From: Neorhizobium vignae
GTDB lineage: Bacteria > Pseudomonadota > Alphaproteobacteria > Rhizobiales > Rhizobiaceae
Length of the DNA: 64,000 nucleotides
Assembly: GCF_000732195.1 (NCBI RefSeq)
Contig: NZ_JNNU01000016.1
Span: 62,001-126,000 of the forward strand
Reading direction: 5' to 3'
Positions 28,114 through 36,430 of this stretch are shown here, in pieces. Below the pieces are notes generated by a model. The model had not been told where the DNA came from, did no database searches, and saw only the letters and a program-made list of their open reading frames with translations. Both the position numbers and the translations under genes were made by a program. Every line of letters begins with the position of its first letter. Within the stretch, counting starts at the first letter, position 1.

Positions 28114-28168
28114 CGTATCGTCCTCTTTTACATTCCGTTTCGTCGGCTGCGCCGACCAATCCCTGCTC

Positions 28169-28999
28169 TCATCCCTTGACCGCGCCCTGGGTCAGCCCAC
28201 CGATCAGGCGCCGCTGCACGAGAAGGAAAAGGATGGTCGCAGGCATTGCGCCGACGACTGCGCCGGCCGCCAGCAGTCCCCATTCGATCTGGTATTCGCC
28301 GATCAGCGTCTGGATCGCGACCGTGACCGGGCGCACGTTCCTCCCGCCGAGCGTCAGCGCATAAAGATATTCGTTCCAGGCGGTGATGAAGATGTAGATG
28401 CCGGTCGAGATGATGCCCGGCATGGTCAGCGGCAGGACTATCTTGCGCAGCGCCGACAGGCGCGAACATCCGTCGGTCATCGCCGCTTCGTCGAGGCTTT
28501 TCGGGATGGCGCCGATATAGCTTGTCAGCATCCACACCGCGAACGGGATCGCCACCGTCGCATTGGCGAGGATCAGGCCGAAATGGGTATCGAGGATGTT
28601 GAAGCGGCGCATCAAAACGAAGAGGGGCAGGATGAGCAGCACGATCGGGAACATGTTGATCAGCAGGAACTGCAGCATCAACAGCTTGCGGCCCGGAAAA
28701 CGAAAGCGCGAGAAGGCATAGGCCGCCGTGACAGAGACGATAAGCCCGACGACAACCGTGCCGGCGGCGATGATCAGGCTGTCCAGCATGTTCTTGAGGA
28801 AGGATGTCTGCTCGATGAGCCGCACGTAGTTGTCGAGGCTCCAGCCGAGCGGCGAAAGCGACACGCCCGTCGCACTCAACACCGCGGTCGGCGTCAGCGA
28901 TGTCAGGATCATCCAGGCAAAGGGCGCCATGGCGAAGAGGACGATCAGCAGGACCGGAAGGTCGGTGGTGATGATCCGGCGAAGTGCACTTTGTTTCAT
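28169..28999 (-). CDS. Carbohydrate ABC transporter permease, MalG/UgpE type
   Basis: A 276-residue inner-membrane permease. It has a first helix VLLIVLFAMAPFAWMIL, the conserved LMLQFLLINMFPIVLLILPLFVLM region and the EAA loop (LDEAAMTDGCSRLSALRKIVLPLTMPGI). It ends GLTQGAVKG, the typical MalG-type tail. It overlaps the preceding permease gene by four bases. Its ATPase partner is most likely the divergently encoded protein at 32966-34039. Confidence 0.9.
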   Translation of the reverse strand: MKQSALRRIITTDLPVLLIVLFAMAPFAWMILTSLTPTAVLSATGVSLSPLGWSLDNYVRLIEQTSFLKNMLDSLIIAAGTVVVGLIVSVTAAYAFSRFRFPGRKLLMLQFLLINMFPIVLLILPLFVLMRRFNILDTHFGLILANATVAIPFAVWMLTSYIGAIPKSLDEAAMTDGCSRLSALRKIVLPLTMPGIISTGIYIFITAWNEYLYALTLGGRNVRPVTVAIQTLIGEYQIEWGLLAAGAVVGAMPATILFLLVQRRLIGGLTQGAVKG

Positions 29000-29919
29000 C
29001 GTTCCACCTCGCGCATCGTACGGGAGAGATAGAGAACCACAAAGGCGCCGAGCAGGATCGTGAAGGTGACGGCGATCGCGGTGCCGTATCCGAAATCAAG
29101 GTTCTGGCGCGCCTTGACGAAGGCATAAAGCGGCAAGGTATGCGTGGCATAACCGGGGCCGCCGCCGGTCATGACGAAGATGACATCCATGGAATTGGCG
29201 ACCCAGATTACCCGCAGCAAACCGGCGGTGGCAAGCACCGGCGCGATGCCCGGCAGCGTGATATGGACGAACTGCCGCCAGGTGGAAGCACCATCGATCG
29301 ACGCCGCTTCATATTGGCTGCGCGGAATACCCTGAAGACCGGCAAGGATCATCACCGCGAAGAAGGGAAAACCCTGCCAGGTCAGGGTGGCGATGATCGC
29401 ATAGATCGCCACTTTCGGATCGGCGAGCCACGGAACTGCGGACTGGACGATCGACAGGTAGATGAGGATGTCGTTGAGCACGCCCGTATTCGGATCATAG
29501 ATCCAGCGCCACATCAGAGCGATCACAACGCTCGGCAGCGCCCAGGGAATGATGATGAGCGCCCGTGCCAGTCCACGCCAGGGAAACTCGCGATTGAGAA
29601 GCAGGGCCGCGACAAGCCCGAGCCCCATCTGCAATGGTACGGTCAATCCGATCCAGATGATGGTGTTCCACAACGCCGTCCAGAAGACCGGATCGTTGAA
29701 CAGCTTGACGTAGTTGCCGAAGCCTACGAACTTGCTGGCATTGGGGCGAAACAGGATCAGGTCGTAGAAGCTGGTGAAGACGGCCTGCGCCATCGGCATG
29801 AAGACGATGACGACGGTCACCACGACAGCCGGTGCAAGCAGCCAGTACGGCAGAAGCCGTTCCGAATGCCAGCTGAACAGCGTGCGGCGCTCCACGGGAG
29901 AAGGGTTCGATCGGGACAT
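28996..29919 (-). CDS. Carbohydrate ABC transporter permease, MalF/UgpA type
   Basis: A 307-residue inner-membrane permease with first helix YWLLAPAVVVTVVIVFMPMAQAVF, and an EAA loop in IPRSQYEAASIDGASTWRQF followed by HITLPGI. Start choice is uncertain: ATG 29919 (MSRSNPSP) has GAGG ten bases upstream; ATG 29925 and 29958 are in frame. A hairpin (29948-29974) separates it from the binding-protein gene upstream. It pairs with the MalG-type permease that overlaps its stop. Confidence 0.88.
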   Translation of the reverse strand: MSRSNPSPVERRTLFSWHSERLLPYWLLAPAVVVTVVIVFMPMAQAVFTSFYDLILFRPNASKFVGFGNYVKLFNDPVFWTALWNTIIWIGLTVPLQMGLGLVAALLLNREFPWRGLARALIIIPWALPSVVIALMWRWIYDPNTGVLNDILIYLSIVQSAVPWLADPKVAIYAIIATLTWQGFPFFAVMILAGLQGIPRSQYEAASIDGASTWRQFVHITLPGIAPVLATAGLLRVIWVANSMDVIFVMTGGGPGYATHTLPLYAFVKARQNLDFGYGTAIAVTFTILLGAFVVLYLSRTMREVER

Positions 29920-29947
29920 GCGCATCCAGCCTCGAGGCGGGGAAAGA

Positions 29948-29974
29948 GGTCCCGACACAGGACGTGCCGGGACC
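29948..29974 (-). repeat. Intercistronic hairpin after the binding-protein gene
   Basis: Eleven-base arms (GGTCCCGACAC and GTGCCGGGACC, one G:T-type mismatch) flank a 5-base loop. It lies between the binding-protein stop and the permease start. As with the hairpin at 4229-4255, it probably raises binding-protein message relative to permease message; no T-run is present. Confidence 0.5.
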
Positions 29975-29985
29975 GGAGGCGACTT

Positions 29986-31185
29986 TTACTGGGCGAACAG
30001 CGTCTGCAGCTGTTCCATCATCTGCTTGGGCGTGATCTGGCCGGTCAGCGCCTGCTGCATGTTCGTCTGCCAGGCCGTGTTGACGAATTCGGAGACCGCC
30101 GAGGTCTGCGGCAGCACCCTGGCGAACGGCAAGGATTGTACGGTTGCTTCGACGAAACGGCGCTCATGGAGTTTCCAGTCGGCAGAGCCGCTCTTTGTGA
30201 CGGTCAGCTGGCCTGTCGCTCCGTTGAAGGCGACGTTGTTCTGCCCTTCGGCCAGGAAGGAAATCCACTTCCAGGCAGCGTCCTTGACCGAGGACGAGGA
30301 GAAGATCGCAAGCGACTCGTCGCCGTAGGACGTCCATTGACCATTGCCGCATTTCGGAACCGGCACGGCGGAAACCTTGTCGCCGAGGGCAGCAACGAGA
30401 TCCTTGGACGAACCGATATGGTGGATGGTCATGGCCGTCTTGCCGGATTTGAACGCGGCGACGATTTCCTGGAAACCATCATTCGGCGCGGACGGCGGAA
30501 TGACCTTGTCCTTCTGGAAGAGATCGACCAGCCATTGATTGGCGGCGATCGCCTCGGGCCTGGTCAGGCCACCCGGCTTCAGTTCGGCGCCCTGGGACAG
30601 GACGAAGGCGCCCCATTGGTCCCAGCCGCCCTTGCCGCCGCGCAAGCCGAAGCCGTAGGTCTGCGGCGCATTGGTGAGCCTGATCGCCGCATTGCGGAAA
30701 TCTTCACAGGTCTTGGGTGGCTGCAGACCAGCCGCCTGGAAGAGATCGGTCCGGTAATAGAGATAAAGAACCACGTACTGGATAGGCAGGTAATACTGCT
30801 TTCCGTCCGGACCCTTGTTCAGGTCGAGCAGGTTGTCCAGCAGGTCGGCCTTGCCCTTCCACGCGTCGAGTTGCTTGCCGATCGGCTCCAGCGCGCCCAT
30901 TTCGGCAAGCCGGGGCTGGGCAAAGAGCTTCACCATCGCCGCATCGGGCGCATTGCCGCCGACCAGCGCGGTATAAAGATTATCGTAGTAGCTGTTCCAC
31001 GGCACGTTCTCGGCTTCGACCTTGATGCCGGGATTGGCTGTCTCGAACTTCTTGACCAGGTCCGACATCGGGTTCGCCGGGTTGTCGAAATGGTACCAGA
31101 AGCGGACGGTTTCCGCCCTCGCCTGACCGAACGCGGCCGAAACCGCAAAAGCGGCGCCGAGCGCGAGTGTCTTCAGAAATTTCAT
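29986..31185 (-). CDS. Carbohydrate ABC transporter substrate-binding protein (family 1, UgpB-like)
   Basis: A 399-residue periplasmic protein. It has a Sec signal peptide (MKFLKTLALGAAFAVSAAFG, cleavage near ARA-ET), then VRFWYHFDNPANPMSDLVKK and a KFETANPGIKVEAENVPW segment, standard for family-1 sugar binding proteins. GAGGAGGAG precedes ATG 31185, which decides the start over an in-frame ATG 24 bases upstream. It opens the transporter part of the operon 32877-26240. UgpB-like proteins bind sn-glycerol-3-phosphate or sugars; the neighbouring epimerase favours a sugar. Confidence 0.9.
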   Translation of the reverse strand: MKFLKTLALGAAFAVSAAFGQARAETVRFWYHFDNPANPMSDLVKKFETANPGIKVEAENVPWNSYYDNLYTALVGGNAPDAAMVKLFAQPRLAEMGALEPIGKQLDAWKGKADLLDNLLDLNKGPDGKQYYLPIQYVVLYLYYRTDLFQAAGLQPPKTCEDFRNAAIRLTNAPQTYGFGLRGGKGGWDQWGAFVLSQGAELKPGGLTRPEAIAANQWLVDLFQKDKVIPPSAPNDGFQEIVAAFKSGKTAMTIHHIGSSKDLVAALGDKVSAVPVPKCGNGQWTSYGDESLAIFSSSSVKDAAWKWISFLAEGQNNVAFNGATGQLTVTKSGSADWKLHERRFVEATVQSLPFARVLPQTSAVSEFVNTAWQTNMQQALTGQITPKQMMEQLQTLFAQ

Positions 31186-31210
31186 AGTCTCCTCCTCTTG
31201 ATCGTTCACG

Positions 31211-32194
31211 TCATCGACGTTGTGTCAGTCGCCTTGCTGCACTGCCTGCGGCCGCCAACGCCTCCCGCGCGGCCGAAAGTTCATTGGTGTTTTGCAGGAA
31301 ACCGTGGATGACGCCCGGCACGACGTGCAGTTCGTCGTCCCGGCCGAGAGCCTTGAGGCGCTGGCTCAGGCTCAAGGTGTCGGAAAGCAGCGGGTCCACC
31401 GCCGCCGCCATCAGATAAAGCGGCGGCAGCGTCACCAGGGCCGCATCGGACGCCATGAGGGGGCAGGCAAGCGGATCGTCCCCGACGGCGCGCTCACCGG
31501 CATAGAACGACCAGTAGCGCTGCATCTTTCCGCGTGTGAGCCCCGGGCCTTCGGCGAAATGGACGTAGGATGCCGTTTCGAAAGAACGCGCATAAGTGCC
31601 GTAAAAGAGCAGCGCGGCATCCGGCAGCCGTCGGCCATCGGATTGTTCATGCAGTATCGCTGCCAGAGCAATGTTGGCTCCCGCCGAGTCGCCGGAAATG
31701 ACCAGGGGGCCAGGGCGGACGCCCTCGCCGGCGGTCACCTCGAAAAGACCACGCAGCGTTGCAACGATATCCAATAGCCCTGCCGGATAGGGCGCTTCCG
31801 GGGCCAGCCGGTAATCGGGCATCACGACCGGCATGCCGCTTTCCAACGCTAGAACCCGCGCGCAACGCTCATGGGTTTCCGGCGAGCAGAAGGCGAAGCC
31901 CCCGCCATGCACGAACAGGATGGCGCCATCCGCGGCATCCGGCGGCACGCACACCTTGAGGCGACAGCGGGCCGAACCAAGGCGCGTATCTTGCGCTACC
32001 CAAACCTCCCCGACGTTTGCCATGGCTGGCAGATTGACATTCCACCGCATATTGGCAGCAAGCGTCTGTGCACGACCTTCCGCCGGTGGAAGGGTCGTCG
32101 GATCCGGCAGAGGTCCGAGTTCCGCCGCAACCCGCAGCGTCAGCGCCAGCATTTCGTCGGAAAGCGTCCCCGGCAGCTGGGAGAGGTCGTTCAC
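31211..32194 (-). CDS. Alpha/beta hydrolase, hormone-sensitive lipase (HSL) family
   Basis: A 327-residue hydrolase. It carries the HGGGF oxyanion motif, the nucleophile Ser in GDSAGAN, Asp in AAAVDPLL and His in GVIHGF, in the order of HSL/acetyl-esterase enzymes. DYRLAPEAPYPA is also a family hallmark. No signal peptide, so cytoplasmic. Coupled to the GntR gene upstream (ATGA overlap) and 25 bases ahead of the binding-protein gene, it may remove acyl or other ester groups from the imported sugar; that role is inferred from position. Confidence 0.88.
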   Translation of the reverse strand: MNDLSQLPGTLSDEMLALTLRVAAELGPLPDPTTLPPAEGRAQTLAANMRWNVNLPAMANVGEVWVAQDTRLGSARCRLKVCVPPDAADGAILFVHGGGFAFCSPETHERCARVLALESGMPVVMPDYRLAPEAPYPAGLLDIVATLRGLFEVTAGEGVRPGPLVISGDSAGANIALAAILHEQSDGRRLPDAALLFYGTYARSFETASYVHFAEGPGLTRGKMQRYWSFYAGERAVGDDPLACPLMASDAALVTLPPLYLMAAAVDPLLSDTLSLSQRLKALGRDDELHVVPGVIHGFLQNTNELSAAREALAAAGSAARRLTQRR

Positions 32195-32877
32195 TGTGTC
32201 GCCTCCGGGAAAACCTCAGGCCCGAGATCGACGATGGTCGCGATATGATGACGCATGGCAGCGGTCGCCCGCGCTATGTCGCCGCTTTCGATCGCGTCGA
32301 TGATGCTGCGATGCCGCAATGCCGTTGCCTCGAGATCCCGCGCCATCGGGCTGCGAGAAATCTTGAACCGGTGATTGTGCACGAGGCAGCGATGAAGGAT
32401 CGGATCGAGCGCCGGCAGGTTGGCATCTTCGAAAATGCGCCGATGGAAATCGCGGTCGAAGGCTGCAAGCTCCAATTCGTCACCCGCCGCCGCCGCAAGC
32501 AGCATCTTGTCGAGGAAGCCATCGAGTTCCTTGACCAGCGTACGGCTGCGAGCGCGCATGACGCGTGCCATGCCGTTGCCCTCTATCTGCTGGCGCAGCC
32601 GGAACATCTCGATTGCCTCGTCTTCCGTGCACTCGGAAACCTGCGTCCCACGATGCCCCCGGCGACGAACCAGCCCTTCCTCCTGAAGCTGCAGGAGCGC
32701 CTCGCGGACGGTGCCCTGACTGCACTGGAAGTGGGCCGCAAGCTCGAGTTCCGTAAGGCCGGTTCCCGGCGCCAGCGTTCCGAGCATGATGTCGCGCTTC
32801 AACGCATTGAAGGCAGCGCCCGCCTTGGGCGATCTGATCGATGTCGATCTAGCGGAAAAATAGGCCATCTCATTCAT
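32191..32877 (-). CDS. GntR-family regulator with FCD domain
   Basis: A protein of about 228 residues. The winged helix (LTELELAAHFQCSQGTVREA, then LLQLQEEGLVRRRGHRGTQV) is followed by an FCD domain with FDRDFHRRIFEDA and RHRSIIDAIESGD. Start is uncertain: ATG 32877 or 32868 or a TTG at 32901. It is the first gene of the hydrolase/importer operon and is divergent from the ATPase gene. A perfect palindrome lies just upstream, consistent with autoregulation and control of both directions. Confidence 0.85.
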   Translation of the reverse strand: MNEMAYFSARSTSIRSPKAGAAFNALKRDIMLGTLAPGTGLTELELAAHFQCSQGTVREALLQLQEEGLVRRRGHRGTQVSECTEDEAIEMFRLRQQIEGNGMARVMRARSRTLVKELDGFLDKMLLAAAAGDELELAAFDRDFHRRIFEDANLPALDPILHRCLVHNHRFKISRSPMARDLEATALRHRSIIDAIESGDIARATAAMRHHIATIVDLGPEVFPEATQ

Positions 32878-32907
32878 CCAGCCGGTTGCGCATTTCAACA
32901 ACTATCA

Positions 32908-32929
32908 TTATCGATATTGATATCGATAA
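32908..32929. promoter_or_regulatory. Perfect palindrome, candidate GntR operator
   Basis: Ten-base arms TTATCGATAT and ATATCGATAA separated by TG form a perfect 22-base dyad. It lies in the short divergent gap between the GntR-led operon (minus) and the ATPase gene (plus), where one operator could control both. The sequence is not the TNGTNNNACNA of FadR sites, so the link to this regulator is positional. Confidence 0.6.
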
Positions 32930-32965
32930 CTGGCGTCAAGCTTGAAAAATAGTCGGGAGGACCTC

Positions 32966-34039
32966 GTGGCTGGCATAGCGTTGAAGAAAATCCGGAAGTC
33001 GTATGGCGCCCTGCAGGTCATCCACGACATCAATATCGAGATCCGAAGCGGCGAATTCCTGGTTCTCGTCGGCCCTTCCGGATGCGGGAAATCGACGCTT
33101 CTGCGCATGATCGCCGGGCTGGAGGAGATTTCCGGTGGCGAACTGGATATCGAAGGCCGCACGGTCAACCTGCTTCCGCCGGCCGAGCGCAACATCGCCA
33201 TGGTCTTTCAGGATTACGCTCTCTACCCGCATATGAGCGTGCGGGAAAACATGTCGTTCGGCCTCAGGATGCGCGGCGGCGACGACCGGGAAATCGAAAG
33301 CCGCGTCGGTCAGGCCGCAGATGTCCTCAAGATCAGGGATTATCTCGATCGCCGGCCGGCACAATTGTCGGGCGGCCAGCGCCAGCGCGTCGCCATGGGC
33401 CGTGCCATTGTCCGCGAGCCGGCGGCCTTCCTGTTCGACGAACCGCTTTCCAACCTCGACGCGGCGCTGCGCGTCGAGATGCGCCTGGAAATCGCAAAAC
33501 TGCATAACCGCATGAAGGCGACCACGGTTTATGTCACGCACGATCAGGTGGAGGCCATGACGCTGGCCGACCGCATCGTGGTGATGAACGGCGGCGTGGT
33601 GGAGCAGATCGGCAAGCCGCTCGATCTCTATCACAAGCCGTCGAGCCTCTTCGTCGCCCAGTTCATCGGCAGCCCGACCATGAACATCCTGCCGGCGAAG
33701 CTCGCCTCCGAGGGAGAACGCCTGACACTTCTGGGAAAGACTGCGGCTGGCAGCATTCCTGGTGCGAGCGCGCTTGCCGGCCAGGAGGTCATGCTTGGAA
33801 TTCGTCCTGAAGAACTGGCCCCCTGTTCCCCCGAACAGGCCTGGTTCAGCGGTGAACTGATGGTGGCCGAACGGCTCGGCAGCCAGACCTACGGTTATGT
33901 CGAAGTGGGCCATTCGAAAATGCTGACGGTCGAGTTCCCCCGAGAGCGCGACATCACGGTCGGCGAAACGATACATGTGAAGGGCAATCCCGCGAGAGTG
34001 CACCTGTTCGCCGCCGAGACCGGCAAAAGGCTGAACTGA
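32966..34039 (+). CDS. Carbohydrate ABC transporter ATP-binding protein, UgpC/MalK-like
   Basis: A 357-residue ATPase. Walker A GPSGCGKST is at residues 36-44, followed by the Q-loop in VFQDYALYPHMSV, signature LSGGQRQRV, Walker B LFDEPLSNLDA and the H-loop THDQVEAM. A C-terminal OB/TOBE domain of about 120 residues includes GIRPEEL. GTG 32966 is used because GGGAGG is five bases upstream; a TTG 24 bases earlier lacks this. It is the only ATPase near the two permeases at 28169-29919 and is transcribed away from them. Confidence 0.92.
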   Translation: MAGIALKKIRKSYGALQVIHDINIEIRSGEFLVLVGPSGCGKSTLLRMIAGLEEISGGELDIEGRTVNLLPPAERNIAMVFQDYALYPHMSVRENMSFGLRMRGGDDREIESRVGQAADVLKIRDYLDRRPAQLSGGQRQRVAMGRAIVREPAAFLFDEPLSNLDAALRVEMRLEIAKLHNRMKATTVYVTHDQVEAMTLADRIVVMNGGVVEQIGKPLDLYHKPSSLFVAQFIGSPTMNILPAKLASEGERLTLLGKTAAGSIPGASALAGQEVMLGIRPEELAPCSPEQAWFSGELMVAERLGSQTYGYVEVGHSKMLTVEFPRERDITVGETIHVKGNPARVHLFAAETGKRLN

Positions 34040-34247
34040 GCCTGAGCCGTTCACACGATCCGGGAGAACTCCAGCGTGAAGCGAAGGCGACCATCGTAGA
34101 AGTTACCCGCCGATGCTGATGCCCAGGATCGCTCCGGCGGCTTCGGATTGGATGTGACGGACGCGGACGGTAAACCGTCTGGCGGTTGCCTCGGCGTGAC
34201 CATGGTTCATAGTGGCCGCCGGGACCGGCTAAATCAGAGTGGGAAGC

Positions 34248-35180
34248 ATGAATAACAACCTTCAGAGGCTTGATCTTCGTCAGTTGCGGCATTTCATGGC
34301 AGTTGTTCACACTGGCAGCTTCAGCATGGCGGCCGAGAATTTGCGGCTCACCCAGCCTGCTCTCAGCAAAAGCATCCGCGGCATGGAACAGGCGCTTGGC
34401 GTTCGCCTGCTTGACCGAGGACCGAGCGGAGTTCAGGCGACCCTTTTCGGTCAACGGCTCATCGGCTACAGCGAATTGCTGTTGTCGCTGGCCAACGAAG
34501 CCGTCGATGAAATAGACGCGCTCCGCGGCGCCCGCCGTGGCTCCCTTCGAATTGGAAGCATGGCTGCCGCCTTGCGGCAACTTATTCCCGATGCGTTGAA
34601 CCATTTCGCGGTCTCCCGTCCGGATGTTGGCGTCATGGTGCATGAGGGCATCAATGAAGTCCTGCTTCCCCAGTTGTTCGGCGGAAAGCTCGACATCGTT
34701 TTTACTGTAAAACCGAGCGAAATCCTGAATGAGGACTTTGAATGGAAGCTCGTTGCGAGGGAACCCGTGCGAATTGTTGCACATCAATCGCATCCGCTGG
34801 CAGATCGTGAGAATCTGACAATCTCTGATCTGGCAGACTATAGCTGGGTCCTGCCGCCGCTCCCCGAAACCGACAGGCTGCTGCTCGAATCTCTTTTCCG
34901 CGCGGCCGGCCTACCAAAACCGGTGGTCGCCGTGGAAACGACGTCCATCAATTTTCTCACGTCGATGATCTCGCGCACGCACCATCTGGCTTATCTGACA
35001 CGAGCGAACCTTCAAGGAAGCGGCCTGGGATTGGTGGCTCTCCAACTGAATGAGATTTCGCTGACGCGCGACATCTATGCAGTTTTTCGCCGCAAGGGCG
35101 ACGTCCGTCCGACCGTATCGGTACTTCTGCGAGAAATCGAACGATCAAGCGATCTGGGCACGTCCCCTTCGCTGGAATGA
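34248..35180 (+). CDS. LysR-family transcriptional regulator
   Basis: A 310-residue LysR protein. The N-terminal winged helix-turn-helix reads RQLRHFMAVVHTGSFSMAAE, then LRLTQPALSKSIRGMEQALG, then LLDRGPSGVQAT. A periplasmic-binding-like effector domain fills the rest (RIGSMAAALRQLIPDAL, ISDLADYSWVLPP). GTG 34239 is an alternative start nine bases earlier. It stands alone: the ATPase gene ends about 200 bases upstream and no divergent or downstream partner is obvious, so its target is unknown. Confidence 0.9.
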   Translation: MNNNLQRLDLRQLRHFMAVVHTGSFSMAAENLRLTQPALSKSIRGMEQALGVRLLDRGPSGVQATLFGQRLIGYSELLLSLANEAVDEIDALRGARRGSLRIGSMAAALRQLIPDALNHFAVSRPDVGVMVHEGINEVLLPQLFGGKLDIVFTVKPSEILNEDFEWKLVAREPVRIVAHQSHPLADRENLTISDLADYSWVLPPLPETDRLLLESLFRAAGLPKPVVAVETTSINFLTSMISRTHHLAYLTRANLQGSGLGLVALQLNEISLTRDIYAVFRRKGDVRPTVSVLLREIERSSDLGTSPSLE

Positions 35181-35551
35181 ACCTTCCGCAGGTCGGAATA
35201 CTCTCACAAGGTCGCCGTGCTGATGACAGGGCCCGTGAGGGCAGGGCGAAGACTTCCCGAAGAACGAAAACCCCTTGCTCAAAGCAGCAGCCTCTCTCGT
35301 CCCGTAACCCAGAGCGGACCGGCTGGACCGAAAAACCATGGCCAGATACCATTTGATAGTCCGGACGCATCGGTTCTCGTATCCAAACCAGCGCTTACCC
35401 ACGGTTCCGATAACGGAGGCGACGTGTGGTGCGCCTGACCAGCTGCCGAAACTCTCACGATTCCAGCCTGTGCCGAATGGTTTCAGCGACGGGAACTTTC
35501 CATGCGACCGCGGTTAGAAGGCCGCAATGAAAAACTGAGAGGAAACACTTC
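35181..35551. other. Intergenic region with possible stress promoter for the small secreted protein
   Basis: No convincing gene in 371 bases; small open frames on both strands lack family features. Near the right end, GGAAC (35492-35496) is followed 15 bases later by GGTT, resembling an EcfG-type promoter but one base short in spacing. A strong ribosome site (GAGAGGAAAC) lies just before 35552. Confidence 0.35.
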
Positions 35552-35872
35552 ATGATCGCCAAACGTCTCGCTGCGAGCGCCCTCGCGCTCGGTCTTGCTA
35601 CTTCTGCATTCTCACAGGGTGCTGGTGGTGGTTCCGGCACCGGTGGTTCGGGTTCGACCGGCTCTTTGGGCGCCGGAACCGGAGCCGGGACGGCGACCGA
35701 TACGACCGCGCCCGGAACGTCGGCAACAGGTAACGCCAACACGCAGGGCGCAGGGACGGCCGGAAGCAGCAACGCCAATTGCGGCAAGAGCCCGACGACT
35801 GCGGGAGCCGCCGGCACCAACGCATCCACCTCCAACCCCAACAGCCCAACCAACCAGGCAAATTCCTGCTGA
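35552..35872 (+). CDS. Small secreted Gly/Ser/Thr/Asn-rich protein of unknown function
   Basis: A 106-residue protein. A clean Sec signal (IAKRLAASALALGLATSAFS, cleaved before QGAG) is followed by a low-complexity tail rich in Gly, Ser, Thr, Ala and Asn. There are only two cysteines (in NANCGKSP and at the very C-terminus, NSC), which could form a disulfide. It has a good ribosome site and its own terminator, so it is a single-gene unit. I do not recognise the family; such disordered exported proteins occur in rhizobia but no function can be assigned. Confidence 0.75.
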   Translation: MIAKRLAASALALGLATSAFSQGAGGGSGTGGSGSTGSLGAGTGAGTATDTTAPGTSATGNANTQGAGTAGSSNANCGKSPTTAGAAGTNASTSNPNSPTNQANSC

Positions 35873-35896
35873 CACGACGGGCAGATTTCGTCGTTC

Positions 35897-35930
35897 AAAG
35901 CCCCGCCGCCATATTGGCTGCGGGGCTTTT
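35897..35930 (+). terminator. Rho-independent terminator of the small secreted protein gene
   Basis: AAAGCCCCG at 35897-35905 pairs with CGGGGCTTT at 35921-35929, with GCC/GGC pairing further in, and ends in TTTT. It lies 24 bases after the stop codon. Confidence 0.8.
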
Positions 35931-35956
35931 CTACGTTCCGGCTGATCGAGGGCGCC

Positions 35957-36250
35957 TCATGAGCCAAGATTGCGGTCGTTCATGCGCCCCGCGAACAGAG
36001 GTACCTCCTCGATATTCGCCAACACGCGCTCCTTCAGCAGGAATCGGCGCACATTCTCTCGGATTGCCGGCAAGGGGAAGACGCCTTGGGCGGCCAGGCG
36101 ACAAGCTTTGGACAACACCTCGTATGTGTCACCTCTTTTGTCGATTGGCCACTCGTCGAGAAAGTCGAAGACCTCTTCCAGGCTGGCAAGCTCTTGAATA
36201 TAATGAGATGTTTTCACAAACAGCGGCTTTTCAAAAAACGTGTTAGCCAT
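35957..36250 (-). CDS. DUF982 domain protein
   Basis: A 97-residue protein: FEKPLFVKTSHYIQELASLE, then FLDEWPIDKRGDTYEVLSKA and CRLAAQGVFPLPAIRENVRR. The WP(x)nY(x)nA..C..A..G pattern is that of DUF982, a small family common in Rhizobiales with no assigned function. ATG 36250 is chosen because GGAGG lies six bases upstream; longer in-frame starts lack a site. It is divergent from the phosphoesterase operon, and a Pho-box-like element points in its direction in the shared gap. Confidence 0.78.
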   Translation of the reverse strand: MANTFFEKPLFVKTSHYIQELASLEEVFDFLDEWPIDKRGDTYEVLSKACRLAAQGVFPLPAIRENVRRFLLKERVLANIEEVPLFAGRMNDRNLGS

Positions 36251-36389
36251 CGCGACCTCCTTTCCTTTTCGCCGTGGACCGCAGACTGATTTAGGAGATG
36301 AAGCGGTAGGTTCAAGACACCGAGGTTGTTCGTCCGAGAGAGCATTTTGGGACGCGATGAGGCGATCCGTCAGGCGCAAACCGGCCAGT

Positions 36390-36407
36390 TTTACAGTTCT
36401 GTGACAG
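36390..36407 (-). promoter_or_regulatory. Pho-box-like element oriented towards the DUF982 gene
   Basis: On the minus strand the sequence is CTGTCAC, four bases, CTGTAAA, which matches the rhizobial PhoB box (two 7-base CTGTCAT-like repeats 4 bases apart). The same stretch also contains the short palindrome TTCTGTGACAGAA. It is 140 bases from the DUF982 start. Confidence 0.45.
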
Positions 36408-36430
36408 AAATGAAAGAAAGCTGGAAAACT

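Noticed and set aside
28984-31311. Long open frame (775 codons) on the plus strand
   Set aside because: It is antisense to the binding-protein and permease genes, which have full family motifs, signal peptide and ribosome sites; its translation is a charged Arg/Gly/His-rich shadow.
34040-34200. Protein-like text on the minus strand after the ATPase gene (a frame ending NFYDGRLRFTLEFSRIV)
   Set aside because: It could be the tail of a decayed gene, but it depends on a frame change, no family is recognised, and GC-rich DNA often gives such frames by chance.
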